Source of the DNA: Lophium mytilinum
Lineage: Eukaryota > Ascomycota > Dothideomycetes > Mytilinidiales > Mytilinidiaceae
Length of the DNA stretch: 64,000 nt
Reading direction: 5' to 3'
NCBI GenBank assembly: GCA_010093605.1
Contig: MU004185.1
Span: 331,334 to 395,333 of the forward strand
A model generated the notes under the pieces. That model saw only the letters and a list, made by a program, of their open reading frames with translations. It was not told where the DNA came from and made no database searches. The position numbers were made by a program, and so were the translations under genes. Positions 31,744-43,200 of the stretch are shown piece after piece (the first letter of the stretch is position 1; the number at the start of each line of letters is the position of its first letter).

Positions 31744-34181
31744 GATGAATGGCTGTTGCGAATTACACGGACTCGGAACAAGTGAAGAGATCTGAAGGAC
31801 AAGATGAGGCGCGTTGAGAACCGAAGATGCAGAGGACCGTTGAAGGTGAGAAAGGTTTTATATTACTACTCCCTTACCTATCGCAAGATTCCGGCTGATG
31901 ACTGCCCATCGAAAAGGATCGAATAATGGTGGCGTATTTACCTGTTGTAGCCGCGTAAGTGTATATTTTACGATTCGCTGAAGTTCGTTGGACTACAGCC
32001 AAGGGGGAAGATCAGGAGCTAATAACATCTCCATCTTTGATATGGTGTTTCCTAGATAGGCCATTGTGGCGGCTGGTGAGTACAATGGACCATTTTAGCC
32101 GCTTTGAACTTGTCGAAGCGAGCGCACACGGCACGAGGTATAGGCGCTAGTAAAAGCTGCAGAGCTCCCCACCAATCTTGCTGTAGCACCGGCTTCTCAT
32201 CGGAGACTCGGAGAGACGGGCCATAATGGAGCAGGTTGTCTCGTTCTAAGCAATCATGAGATGTCGATGATGCTGGCGTTCCCTCAGCTATTCTATCGGG
32301 GCCGAGGCGCAAAAGCAAGCGAGTCTTGTCGTAATGGACCTCGAGCTTTGTTGGTGGAAGGAGAACGCTGGCGTAATGAGGTTTGGGGGTTTGGAGACAG
32401 GAGGTAAGCTAAAGCCTAATAGAGCCTTAGGATAGAACTAGCGGCTGGACCCCTATCCACAACTCGACTCAAGCTCACCAAAGCTTTCCTAGCGCCGGGA
32501 CTTCTCCTTCGCCCAGCTCGCCACAGCCTTGCTTCCAGAGCATCTATCACAGTTTCCACCAGCCAATCACGAAACTAAGGTTGATGATTGGTCTGACAGT
32601 ATTCCATAGCCCCTTAAGAGGGCAACGCAACAACCTTATTGATTCATCTTCGGCGCTTCGTGCCGTCCGCTTCCAGCAATGTCCTAGTATCGTAAGCTCC
32701 CGCAAGTATGTATCCGGCCATAATGACGGAAATGTCAGAAGTCGGACGCTACGGAGTAGCTAATTCGTCGGGTGCCTGCGCCTGACTTCGGTGACAGGTG
32801 TGGCTTGCGCTGGCCGGCGACGCCGCTGTCTTGCCCTTCTCTCGGGTCCGCCTTGCTTTAGAATATTCCAATTAATCTTCTCACCCCTTTCAGGCTATGC
32901 GTCGCCGCTGTTGTACGATGGACACTATATGCTACTCGTTGGCCGACGAACATCAATGTTTTGTTCTCCAATTTCTCGTACCTGGGTAGATCTCATAGCG
33001 TTGCGATTTAACACCTCCTGATTATCGGACCCAGAATGATACTACGTTGTGCGGCGATTAAACAACCTCTCGCTCTCTAACTTCAAGCAAGAAATCTGAT
33101 GAAATATCATAGTTGACCATATTCAGTCCATTTATAGCTGACAACCTCGGTATATCGAGTGATAGCGCATCACGTGATGCTACTCCTGTCTTCGATAGCT
33201 ACAAAGCTTCTTTCAACAATCCACTTTCTGTTCGTTCGCGTAGCGGTCCTGCATTCTCCTCTTACTGTGGACTACTTGTAATCACCGACAAGATCGCAGA
33301 GTCCATATCTGCAAATCCATCCAAGTGCCCTGTCGATTATCTTCCCGTCCTCCTCATCAACGATCCGCGAAGGTCTCGATCAAAAACCGTCTAACGACGA
33401 TAGTCCAACAACCCCTCACTTTTCGACCCTTATCGCTCTATAGCTATCCTACTCCCCGTTGCGTGTCAATGGCAGGCTCCTTTGGCGAAAACATGGCAGT
33501 TAGCACATCACTTTATGCTTATGTTTTAACAGAACTTGAATGCATATATCCTGTGCACCGGGATTAAAGAACAATCTGCAGAGAGAAATGTTTAGAAACG
33601 TTCCTCAGTGCTCATCAGAAACGTGCTACTTCTGACAGTAGCATTGAGCAGGCAAGGATCGAGTCTGAGCAGACCCACGGCATGATACGAGGACACGTGT
33701 CCGCACCCGATATTGCATCCGCCCGAGTTATTCATTGGCCACAGCGTAACACAATTGTGGTCCAGACAAACGAGTTGGGGTACTCGTTCTTGTCACTGTT
33801 TGGCGTGCACCTATGGGTTCCTCAGAATTCTTACACAAAGTGACGGCGAGGTCAGCTAGGAATTAGGTTATCTCTCGAATGACCGAATACGCTCGAGCTA
33901 GGCTACTCCTCACAGTGGCGTTGAGCGGCCAGGAGTGAAAGCCCTGCAGAGGTATGCCAGTGAGCCCAGGTTTATGCCCTTTCACCTGGTACCTTTGCGT
34001 CATGCCCAAGTTGCCGCCTCTTCGATTACCGAATCCATAGTTAGACCTCGGGTGCTACCTTTTTTTTCTATCGTCTTCATCAACTTCACAAAGCTGCTCA
34101 TAATAACGAGATTACTCCATACAACATCAAGAGTCCCCTCCAACACGTAGGCCTAGAACCCCTTCATCGCCCCCGACCAAA
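31744..34181. other. Long gene-poor interval
   Basis: 2.4 kb without a supportable gene. Short frames (up to ~95 codons) at 33113-33394 and 32052-32318 have no protein-like features. A small hairpin (TGCTAC/GTAGCA) occurs near 33628. The segment just before 34182 is the presumed promoter of paralogue D. Confidence 0.45.
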
Positions 34182-35093
34182 ATGCCCACTGCCGCCCGCA
34201 AACCCGTCCGAACTCGTCAGCCTTCGAACCTTCCAAAGGCAGAGCCTACGAACCCGCATCGATTACTGAGGCCTTCGCAACCTCGCAACCTGCAGACCAG
34301 CCAACCCGAAACGAACGCTTTTGAGGCGCTGCCAGCCGAGTTACGAAATGAGGTGTACTTCCACGCACTTGTTGTCGAACCCTTCAACGTAGTAATGGAC
34401 GATCAAGGCCGCGCCCGGATTCCTGATGCGGAAAAAGAGGCCGCTGCTGCTCTGTCGTCTTTCGGTCTGAACCGCGGGATCTTCAACGAAGCTAAGAGCG
34501 TCTTTTGGGCCGAAAACAAGTTCCGCATTTCCTATGGCGGAAAGGTTTCCACCGCCGCTGCGCGCCTATTTTTCCAGAAAACTGGGACTTCTGGACGAGC
34601 GTTGATCCAGCGTCTAGAGCTCATCTACACCGACTTCGCGCCATTCAAGGGCACGACAGATCTCAGATCACGCGAGTTGTCTCTTACCATGAACTATGTA
34701 AGCAACATGCTGGGCTTCTGCAAGCACGTCAAGTTCTTGCATCTCGATCTCCCTCTCTGGCGACTGTTCGGTGACGATCGGTACCCTGAGTATATGAAAG
34801 AGTACCTTGACGATCTTTCCCGGAAACCGAAGCACAACCTCATGACAAAGGGCCATATACGCCTTAGAACAGGACTACTGTCATGCTCAGTCACGGAACT
34901 TCGACGCATCAATACACTACAGATTCTGGAAATAACTTGGATGGAAATTAAGAGACAGTCTCCCACCCTACAGCAGCTGCATTTTGACCAGTTTCTGGCT
35001 GAAAATCGACAGGAACTCGAAAAAGGTGTCACCGAGTACTTTCGCTCTCAAATGAGGCCGGGTTGCGAGATTGTGATTAAGAAACAAGGATAA
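34182..35093 (+). CDS. F-box-like paralogue D
   Basis: Single exon, 303 aa. A basic, proline-rich N-terminus (residues 1-45, RKPVRTRQPSNLPK) precedes the F-box-like ETNAFEALPAELRNEVYFHA. The order of later blocks matches paralogues A-C but identity is lower: SFGLNRGIFNEAKSVFWAENKFR, ARLFFQKTGTSGRALIQRLEL, LGFCKHVKFLHLDLPLWRLF, LQILEITWMEIK and a final YFRSQMRPGCEIVI. The 45-residue basic extension is absent from the others and might target the protein to the nucleus. No membrane helix. Role as SCF adaptor is inferred from the degenerate F-box only. Confidence 0.78.
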   Translation: MPTAARKPVRTRQPSNLPKAEPTNPHRLLRPSQPRNLQTSQPETNAFEALPAELRNEVYFHALVVEPFNVVMDDQGRARIPDAEKEAAAALSSFGLNRGIFNEAKSVFWAENKFRISYGGKVSTAAARLFFQKTGTSGRALIQRLELIYTDFAPFKGTTDLRSRELSLTMNYVSNMLGFCKHVKFLHLDLPLWRLFGDDRYPEYMKEYLDDLSRKPKHNLMTKGHIRLRTGLLSCSVTELRRINTLQILEITWMEIKRQSPTLQQLHFDQFLAENRQELEKGVTEYFRSQMRPGCEIVIKKQG

Positions 35094-35350
35094 TTGAGCC
35101 TCCGCCAAGGACGACTACATTGCCCGAGCAGTGTCTCGCGTTCCTTTCCCAATGAGCGCTCGAACAACGTAACTTACCCCACACACGACGGAAGTCAACA
35201 CCATGGAGATCGAGCTGCCTCTACCTCAGTTCGTATCTAAAGCTAAAGGTTGCCTGGCCAGTGGGATCGAGCGAACAAGATCAAAACTCAAACACGGCAG
35301 CATACACGCGCTTAAGCGAATCGCCTCGACCACCGTCTCCCCACTCTCTC

Positions 35351-35738
35351 CTACGCCACAACTTTCAACTCACAACCCCCCAACCTCTCCTCCAAATACC
35401 TTACCACCATCCCCTTAAACCTTTCCTTCGTCCCCGGCGCCTTCCAACTTGAAACAATCATCCCCCCGGCCCCCTCCTCCAACGGCACCCACCTAACCTC
35501 CAACACCCCCAACCCAACCCGCCCCGCAACCGCAACCAGCTCATCCAACACCTCGGAAGGCCGCAGTCCACCTGCAGAGCAGCCAGCAGATCCATAGGTT
35601 CGGCTATAATTCCACAGCGCCTCCACAAGATCCAAGTCCACCGCCAACGTCTTCAACCCAGCGCACAGCTTCAGCAAATTGACAACGCGTCGGAACATCC
35701 TATTTTGGGTTGAATTTCGGCCTTTTAACGGTATCAGC
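35351..35738 (-). pseudogene. C-terminal fragment of a further F-box-like paralogue (E)
   Basis: Open frame from an in-frame TGA near 35736 to the stop at 35351; the first Met is at 35698 (115 aa). The text aligns with the last ~130 residues of paralogue D: LIPLKGRNSTQN, NLLKLCAGLKTLAVDLDLVEALWNY, LGVLEVRWVPLEE, VVRYLEERLGGCELKVV. The N-terminal half, including the F-box-like part, is missing, and nothing upstream on this strand supplies it. It is therefore a truncated copy, lying convergent with paralogue D. Transcription, if any, is unknown. Confidence 0.6.
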
Positions 35739-36488
35739 CATCACAACGAACATTCTTCGCTTTTCGATCCTTCTCTGGCTCGTTCGTGGCATTCAGCGTA
35801 GCTACTGGAAAACTCTAGGCGTTTTCGGGATGATTTTTGATAAGACTGAGACAGTGTGCGTAAGTTGAGAATGGAAGGTAAGAGAGACAGCAAAGCATTT
35901 ATTTTGTAGGTGTGCGCTTGGCCGCATGACCGGGTACATTAATAAGAGCAGCATGATTCGAGTGGGATCGTTCCAAGGGTGTAGTGTGCTCTGTTACGGT
36001 ACCCCATTATACAATGCTCTGAACCATGGTTGCCATCGTGGCGCGGTTAAAGCCTAGAAATGGATACTACGATTGGACTGAACACAGCCATGCTGAAGAG
36101 CACGAATTGAACATCAAAGAAGCCGGTTTAGATAGTGAGGAACGCGACTTGGATAGAGAGGATGATATAGTATATCTGGCCAAAAGGTTGGGATTTTTAT
36201 CAACAAGAGAGAGTGAGAGAGATCCTACTACGACTGCTTTCCGCCTCTCACTCTCAGGCTGAGCAAACGCTACTTATGTGCCATTGACATGCTACAAAAG
36301 CTGTATCTGACGGGAATTTTATAATGGTGATGAAAAGGAGAAGTGGGAAGGGACGTCCCGCCGTTGCCGAACTCCGAAAGCCCCGCTGGCGCAGGGTCCA
36401 CCAGCAAACGTCAGCCCCATTCCAGCTGATCCCCCACCACGAAGCTCCATTCTTTGTCCCTCCACGACAACAAAACCCAGTCAATCAA
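35739..36488. other. Intergenic before the IQ-motif gene
   Basis: A 78-codon frame at 36026-36262 is present but matches nothing. The frame of the IQ-motif protein is open upstream of its chosen start back to about 36324, so a longer N-terminus cannot be excluded. Confidence 0.4.
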
Positions 36489-38336
36489 ATGCAACCTTCG
36501 CCTGAGCGCATTTCACAAATAGCAGCGTTGCAGGATGCGAAAGCCGCCGCACGCAAAGCGGCACAGCCAGACTCGCAGAACGAGGAGGAAGCTGCAGCGG
36601 CACAGTTGATCCAGAAGAACTATAGAGGGTACCGGGAACGGCGGCAACTGGCGGGAATGGGGTTAGACCCGAGTACACGATGGGTTGAGGTGAGCTCCTT
36701 TTTCTTTGCTTTGATTTGCTTCACTCTGCGTTTTGCCTACTTTATGACTATGACTGTAGCTGATTGCTGACAGGCGATCAAAGAAGGTCAGACTTCCCGT
36801 TCCCCGTTTATCGACTCGTATGATCAAGCACTAAACCCTCTAAAGCTCGGTGGAGAAAGGCCACCCGACCGATCTCGCGCAAAGAACGATCTAGTCCGGC
36901 AGTAGTAACCAACAACGCGGAATCTCGGTCCCGAGCAGAATCAGACGCGGCTAGACAGACATGGAAGCGTGTAGGGGAGATAGCACGGAGGGCAGGCGGA
37001 GACGATCCACCAGACGAAGAAGATGAGAGTGAGATGACCGAGGAGCAACGGGCGGAATACCACAGGAGGAGGGCGGAGCAGAAGCGAGAGCGAGAGAAAA
37101 CGGCGAAAATGATGGACCTCCAGTATTTCTTGGAGATGGTGGACCAGAAACATCGGTATGGGTCAAATCTGCGGGCGTACCACGAGCAGTGGATGAAGGA
37201 TGGCTCCAACGAGAACTTCTTTTACTGGCTGGACAAGGGCGCCGGGAGGAACGTGGAGCTGCCGACTGTTTCAAGGGAGCGCTTGGAGAAAGAACAAGTG
37301 CGGTATCTGTCTCGAGAGCAAAGGATGCAGTACTTGGTGAAGATTGACAACGAGGGACGGCTATGCTGGGTAAAGAATGGGGAGAGGATCACCACAAGCA
37401 CCGATTTCCGGGATAGTATTAATGGCATAGTGCCGAAAGACGACAAGACGCCTATGTTCGGCTCTGATGAGGCTGCGCTGCATAGGAGGAGCACGTCGTC
37501 ATCATCTTCATCGAGTTCGTCGGATTCGGACTCGGAAGCAGAGTCTAGCCAGATCGAAGGCGAGCACTACGTGAATGAAGACCTGAAGAACGCGAAAGGA
37601 CTCAAGAAGATCAAGCATGTTTCTGCAGCTACAGTACTCAACCACCTACTCAGGGGTTCAGTCAAACCGAATTCATGGATTTATGTAAGTTGGGGAGGCA
37701 TAAACCATTGGCAGTGCAGATGTTGACGATCACTAGGTTGCAGATACGTCGTTTCGTCTCTACATCGGCATAAAGCAGTCCGGCGCCTTTCAGCACAGCT
37801 CCTTTCTCCACGGGGCCAGGATATCAAGTGCAGGACTCATCAAGATCAAGAACGGCCAGCTACGGCGTCTGTCCCCACTTAGCGGACATTACAGACCTCC
37901 GACTGCCAACTTCCGGGCCTTCGTGCACTCCTTGAGAGACAACGGGGTTGATATGAGCCGCGTTTCAATCTCGCGGTCTTATGCTATCCTCGTCGGACTT
38001 GAAATGTACGTGAAGACAAGGAAGAAGATCAAGCATGGCGTGGAGCACGCTGGGGATCACAAGGATAAGGTGGTGCATCCAGAAGAGGTCAAGAAGAGAG
38101 AGGAGGAGCAAGTAGACAACAGCAAGAGTGCGCAGAAAGAGCGACAATTACTGGCCTCTGCGGAAAAGCAGCATGAGGAAGCGAAGCGACAGAACAGCTT
38201 CCGCAGCAAGTTCATGCGGAAGCTGAGGTTTGGGTCGGCCTCTTCGAAAGAGGATTTATTGAAGCCGAAAGACAAGCCTGTGAGCCAGCCCGGGCAGGAC
38301 GTGGAGAGTGGGATACCACCCGCGGGGAAGAGATGA
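36489..38336 (+). CDS. IQ calmodulin-binding-motif protein
   Basis: Four exons, 36489-36689, 36774-36786 (13 nt), 36846-37684 and 37737-38336, give 550 aa. Near residues 35-60 is an IQ motif, AAAAQLIQKNYRGYRERRQLAGMG, the site where calmodulin or a myosin light chain binds (family knowledge). The tiny second exon (AIKE) and a 59-nt intron with an ACTAAAC branch join WVEAIKE to ARWRKATRPISRK and avoid stops. The central region contains the block QTWKRVGEIARRAGG, DLQYFLEMVDQKHRYGSNLRAYHEQW and NFFYWLDKGAGRNVELP, typical of a conserved fungal family. A poly-Ser/Asp run lies near residue 300, then a C-terminal block (SFRLYIGIKQSGAFQHSSFLHGARI) and a charged, Lys-rich tail. Probably cytosolic; precise function unknown. 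Confidence 0.85.
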
Positions 38337-40209
38337 CAGCTTGGTGGTTGCTGATCTTGCCTATAGAACTCTTAGATGATTGCTTTGTGTTTATGATATC
38401 CCTTAATGCATCAGGCAATATAGAGCCTGAAACGGGCTCAGCCACGTGACCCAAATATATCCAGTCCAATTGTCCTTCGCGACTTTTACGATCTCTATGA
38501 AGAACGCTTCTCATGCTATATCAAGGACTTTGACGCGTTCGTAAAGAATGTTCAATTATGATTCACGCATTCTTTTAGAAATATCGCTGAGGAGACGCTT
38601 TCGTCACGTGAAAGTAGCTAAAAGTACTAGAAAATGAACTCAGCAGTCAGATTGACTGTCAGATGAACTGGGCAGCGAACTTCAGAAACGTAATCATGCC
38701 CAGTCTCACGCAAGAGAATCCGTATTGCTTTCATCGACGCGCGTAAAGTTGGCAAGGTGGTGATGGTGTGCAGTGGCGTCATAGCTAGCTTCAGGTTCCC
38801 GCATTCCAACGTCCGAGTCAACCACATCCCCTCTGTAATTTCCACAGCAACATCGTGAGACGGTCGCGCCTGTCCCGCCTCCCCGAGCCGTGTGCTATTT
38901 TGCTGTCAGCCGCGTCGCGATGCAGGGCCCGTCCTCGCTGGGGGGAACTGCGGTGATGTTCAGGGCATTCCGCCATGCCTCCGATCCACGCGGCACAGAC
39001 TCGCCTCCACATGCAGGCCCCTTGGCCGATCGGCGCGTGTACGGGATGGGAGTCAAACGGCTGCTTGCCCACACAGGGTTGGACGGCCGGCTGACATGGA
39101 TCATCCCGTGCTCTCCAGCCACATCATCGTCATCAGGCATCACGTTGGAGACGTCTTCCAACTTTTGCTTGGACCGCGAACGCCTGCTGCGAGGATTGCG
39201 GCAAGGTTACGAGCGATCGACGTGCATTATACTTTCTTATAGGCTGCAGATGCCTGTCTGGGAGTGCAGAGTGCAGCAGAAATGCAGTCCCCCGGCCCCG
39301 TGTGCCAGTATCCCCCTCCCTGGTGTTTGGGAGACCTCCTCCAGGCCCGCAGATCACTCTTCTTGGTGAGAGAACTGTTCTTTGCTCATCCGTTTCTTTT
39401 CTTGTCATGCGATTTAATCACTCCAATATTTCTTCTATCTGTTCATCATGCAGCGGCTCATCCAGAATGCTTGTGCTGCTGCTGCCAACTGCGCAAGAAC
39501 ACGGCACGGAACCTCTCCCGTCTCATCTTTCCCTACCCCGTAAGCGGTAGGAGGTCGGAGAAATAGAGTATCAAGCCTAGGCTCGATCTTCATGGCCTCG
39601 CCCCCAGCCATGAAGGCTGCAGGTGCAAGCGTATCGACGATTTGTAGGGATCATCCCCCCAAACCTGCCCAGCCACAGCTCCACAACCGTCCCACGATGC
39701 CGGAAGCTGTTCATGTCGCACCACAGCACCCCGGCGCGATACTCAAGCCCCGCTCGATGCTGGTGTTGTGACGCAATGCCCGCCAGAAGCGTAGAGGGCT
39801 CTCCAACTTCTGACCATCCAGACCGGGCAGCGACGCCTCTCGCACGACGCGACGGCGCCATGCCAGCCGCAAAACAAGTTTCCCATCCCTCCTTCGCCAT
39901 GGGCCCCAGACATTGAGGCGCGAGCTCCCCTGTCGCACACCATGCACCATCACTGGAGCTCTCCCGACTCTACGTCATTGAGAACGATGGCAGACAATTC
40001 CCTCTTTATGAGTACTTTCCCTGTGTAAATCAACTTCTCTCTATATACATATACGTCGCCAATTGACGTATACTTACATGCCCGCCAATTCCTCTCCTCC
40101 AAGCTACGCTTATTACTCATTCCCCCCAACCCCAAACAGAATATCTCCCATTGCCTCCAGGTCTAGAAGAAACACTCCCCAGACAGACCGCACATCACAT
40201 TCACACACA
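38337..40209. other. Gene-poor interval before the giant repeat protein
   Basis: 1.9 kb. GC-rich around 38.8-39.9 kb, so chance open frames of 80-160 codons occur on both strands; none is protein-like. CT-rich sequence and TATATACATATA at about 40043 probably belong to the promoter of the next gene. Confidence 0.4.
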
Positions 40210-43200
40210 ATGCCCTCACCAGCAGCTGGAAAGGGCGGAGATGCTCCCCGAACTCCCACAAAACTAGGCCGTAAGCCTCAATCGAGTGCCACATCAAAGC
40301 TCGGCCAAGGCACAAAAACCCCACCTACACAGAAATCAGACTCCAAAGCACCGTCAACAGAAGACAAGCCTGATCTACCAGAGCGGCCGTCGGAAGACGA
40401 CGCGAAGGACAAGGCTGGTGATGCCGCAAAGACAGCGGAAGACACAAAGGACTCAGCCGAATCCGAAGCTGAGGACACCACAGGCAAAGTCTCGCAAAAG
40501 GGTGACCTAGAGGAGGCCGAGCCAAAACCAATTGACGACGACGAGGACGACACCATTCTCGGCGCCCAAGACGAAGCTGAGGAGACTGGCGACGACGCCA
40601 CCGAGAAGGCTGGCGACGAAGCCGAAGACACCGCCGAAGACACCGCCGACGACGCCACTGACACGGCAGGCGAGGCCGCAGATGGTGCACAAGATCAAGC
40701 CGAAGGCGGCCTGAAGAGTGCACGAGGACTTGCTGGCAAGGCATCGGGCTTGGCTGGTAAGGCGGCCAAAGATCCAGCAGGAGCTGCCAAGGAGGGCGCC
40801 GACGATGCTCAATCGACTGCTGGCGAAACCGCCGATGAGGCCCAATCGACCGTGGGCGAAACCACCGACGGTGCCGAGGATACCGCTGGCGAAGCCGCTG
40901 AAGGTGTTGAGGGCGCTGCGGACGAGGCCAAGGAGGGTGCCGAAGATACCGCAGGTGAGGCTAAGGAGGGCGCCGAAGAGACTGTCGGTGACGCTAAGGA
41001 AGGTGCCGAAGAGACTGTCGGCGAGCCTAAAGAGGGCGCCGAAGAGACCGTCGGTGATGCCAAGGAAGGTGCTGAAGATGCTACGGGCGAGGCGAAGGAA
41101 GGCGCTGAAGATGCTACGGGCGAGGCGAAGGAAGGCGCTGAAGATGCTACGGGCGAGGCGAAGGAAGGCGCTGAGGATGCTGCCGGCGAGGCCAAGGAGG
41201 GAGCTGAAGAGACCACCGGCCAAGAACTTCCCGAAACCCCCGATCTCTCTATCCTCAAGGGCCTCGAAGTTGATGACGAGGGCCTGATCAAGAATGCTGA
41301 TGGCAAGACCGTCGGTAGACTCGTGGAAGGTGACGCCGAAGACCTCGCTGGATACACCATTGGTGACGAAGGCGAGATCCTGGACGACGATGGTGACCTG
41401 GTCGGTCGCTGCGAAATCACCCCGGAACATGCAGAAGAACTCGCCAAGGAAGCCGAGGAGAAGGATGCCGCCCCCAAGATGCCCGGCCTCGATGTTCTCA
41501 AGGGTCTTACCGTCGACGCGACTGGCCAGATCCTGAACGAGGATGGTGACTTCGTTGGTATACTCGTAGAGGGCGACCCAGCCGACCTTCAAGGCAAGGA
41601 GTTTAACGAGAACGGCGAGATCCTTGACGATGATGGAAACGTCATCGGCCGTGCTGAACTCCACCCCGATGCCGCAGACCTGGTCGACCAGGATGGTGAC
41701 CTCCCCGAAGGTGGTGAAGATGCTGAAGGTGCCGACGGCGTTGCTGGTGAAGCCGGCGAAGCTGTCGATGGCGCCAAAGAGGGTGCCGAAGGTGCCGCTG
41801 AAGGCGCTGAGGAAGGTGTCGAAGGCGTCGAAGACGAACTTCCCGGTGTCGAAGCCCTCGAGGGCAAGGAAATCAACGAAGACGGCGAAATCCTCAACGA
41901 GGATGGCGAAGTCATTGGACAACTTGCTGAGGGCAACATCGACGACGTCAAGGGCCTCACCGTCAACGAGAAGGGTGAAGTCGTCGACTCCGAGGGCAAC
42001 GTTCTCGGAAAGGTCGAGCTCGCCGAGGGTGCTGCTGAGAAGCTCAAGGAAGCCGCCAGTGGTGCTCTTGATATCCGCATCCTCGAAGGACTCAAGGTCA
42101 ATAAGAAGGGCAAGGTCCTCGACGAGGAAGGTGAGGAAATTGGTGAACTCAAGGAGGGCGAGATCAAGGACTGCGCCGGCAAGACTGTCAATGAGAAGGG
42201 CGAGGTTGTCGACAAGGAGGGCAAGGTCCTCGGAAAGGTCGACATCGTTCCCGGCGAGGCTGCTTTCGAGGCCCAGAAGGCCCTCAAGGAGAGGCTTGGC
42301 GAGACTGAACCTCAAGAAGTCATCCCCGAGCTCGACATTCTCGAAGGCTTGAAGGTCAACAAGAAGGGACAAATCCTCAACGAAGATGGCGAGCCAATCG
42401 GAGAGCTCATCGAGGGTGACCTGGCTGCCTGCGCAGGAAAGAAGGTCAACGAAAAGGGTGAAGTCCTCGACAAGGACGGAAACGTCATTGGAAAGGTCAA
42501 GACTCTCCCCCAACAAGCCGAGGAGGCTGTCGAAGGCGCCGAGGACACCGCTGAGGGTGCCGAGGAGGGTGCCGAAGACACCGCCGAGGGCGCTGAAGAA
42601 GGCGTTGAAGGTCCTGAAGAAGGCGTTGAAGGTGCTGAAGAAGGCGCTGAAGGTGCCGAAGAAGGTGCCGAAGAAGGTGGACCCGAACTACCCCCTCTCT
42701 CGGTCCTCGAAGGCCTCACCGTCAACAAGGCCGGCAAGCTTGTCGACAGTAACGGCGTCATTGTTGGTGAGCTTGTGGAGGGCGACGCGAAGAAGCTATC
42801 CAAGTCTGGCATCACCGCCGACGCCGAGGGTCAGTTCTGGGACAACAAGGGACACGTCATCGGACGTGCCCAGACTGTTCCGACCGAAGAGGGTGAGGAG
42901 GAAGCACCATTCGCTGGTCTCGAAGGCCTCATCGTCGTCAAGGATGGTCTCGTCGAAGATGAGAATGGCAACACTGTCGGCAAGGTCGTCGAAGGTGATG
43001 CTAAGAAGCTCATCGGCCGTGCCGTGGACGAAGACGGAGACATCATCGACAAGAAGGGCTCCGTTGTTGGCCACGCCGAGCGCTATGAGGAGCCTGAGGA
43101 GGAAGTCGAGCCGGAGGCTGACCCGGAAGACCTATCCATTCTCGCCGGAAAGGTTGTCAACAAGCAGGGCAACGTTATCGGAGACGAGGGCGTGCCAATC

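Noticed and set aside
36026-36262. 78-codon frame before the IQ-motif gene
   Set aside because: No family, and it ends before any plausible splice to the neighbour.
40507-42516. 669-codon open frame on the minus strand
   Set aside because: Opposite the DUF3659-repeat gene; its repeats merely mirror the sense repeats.
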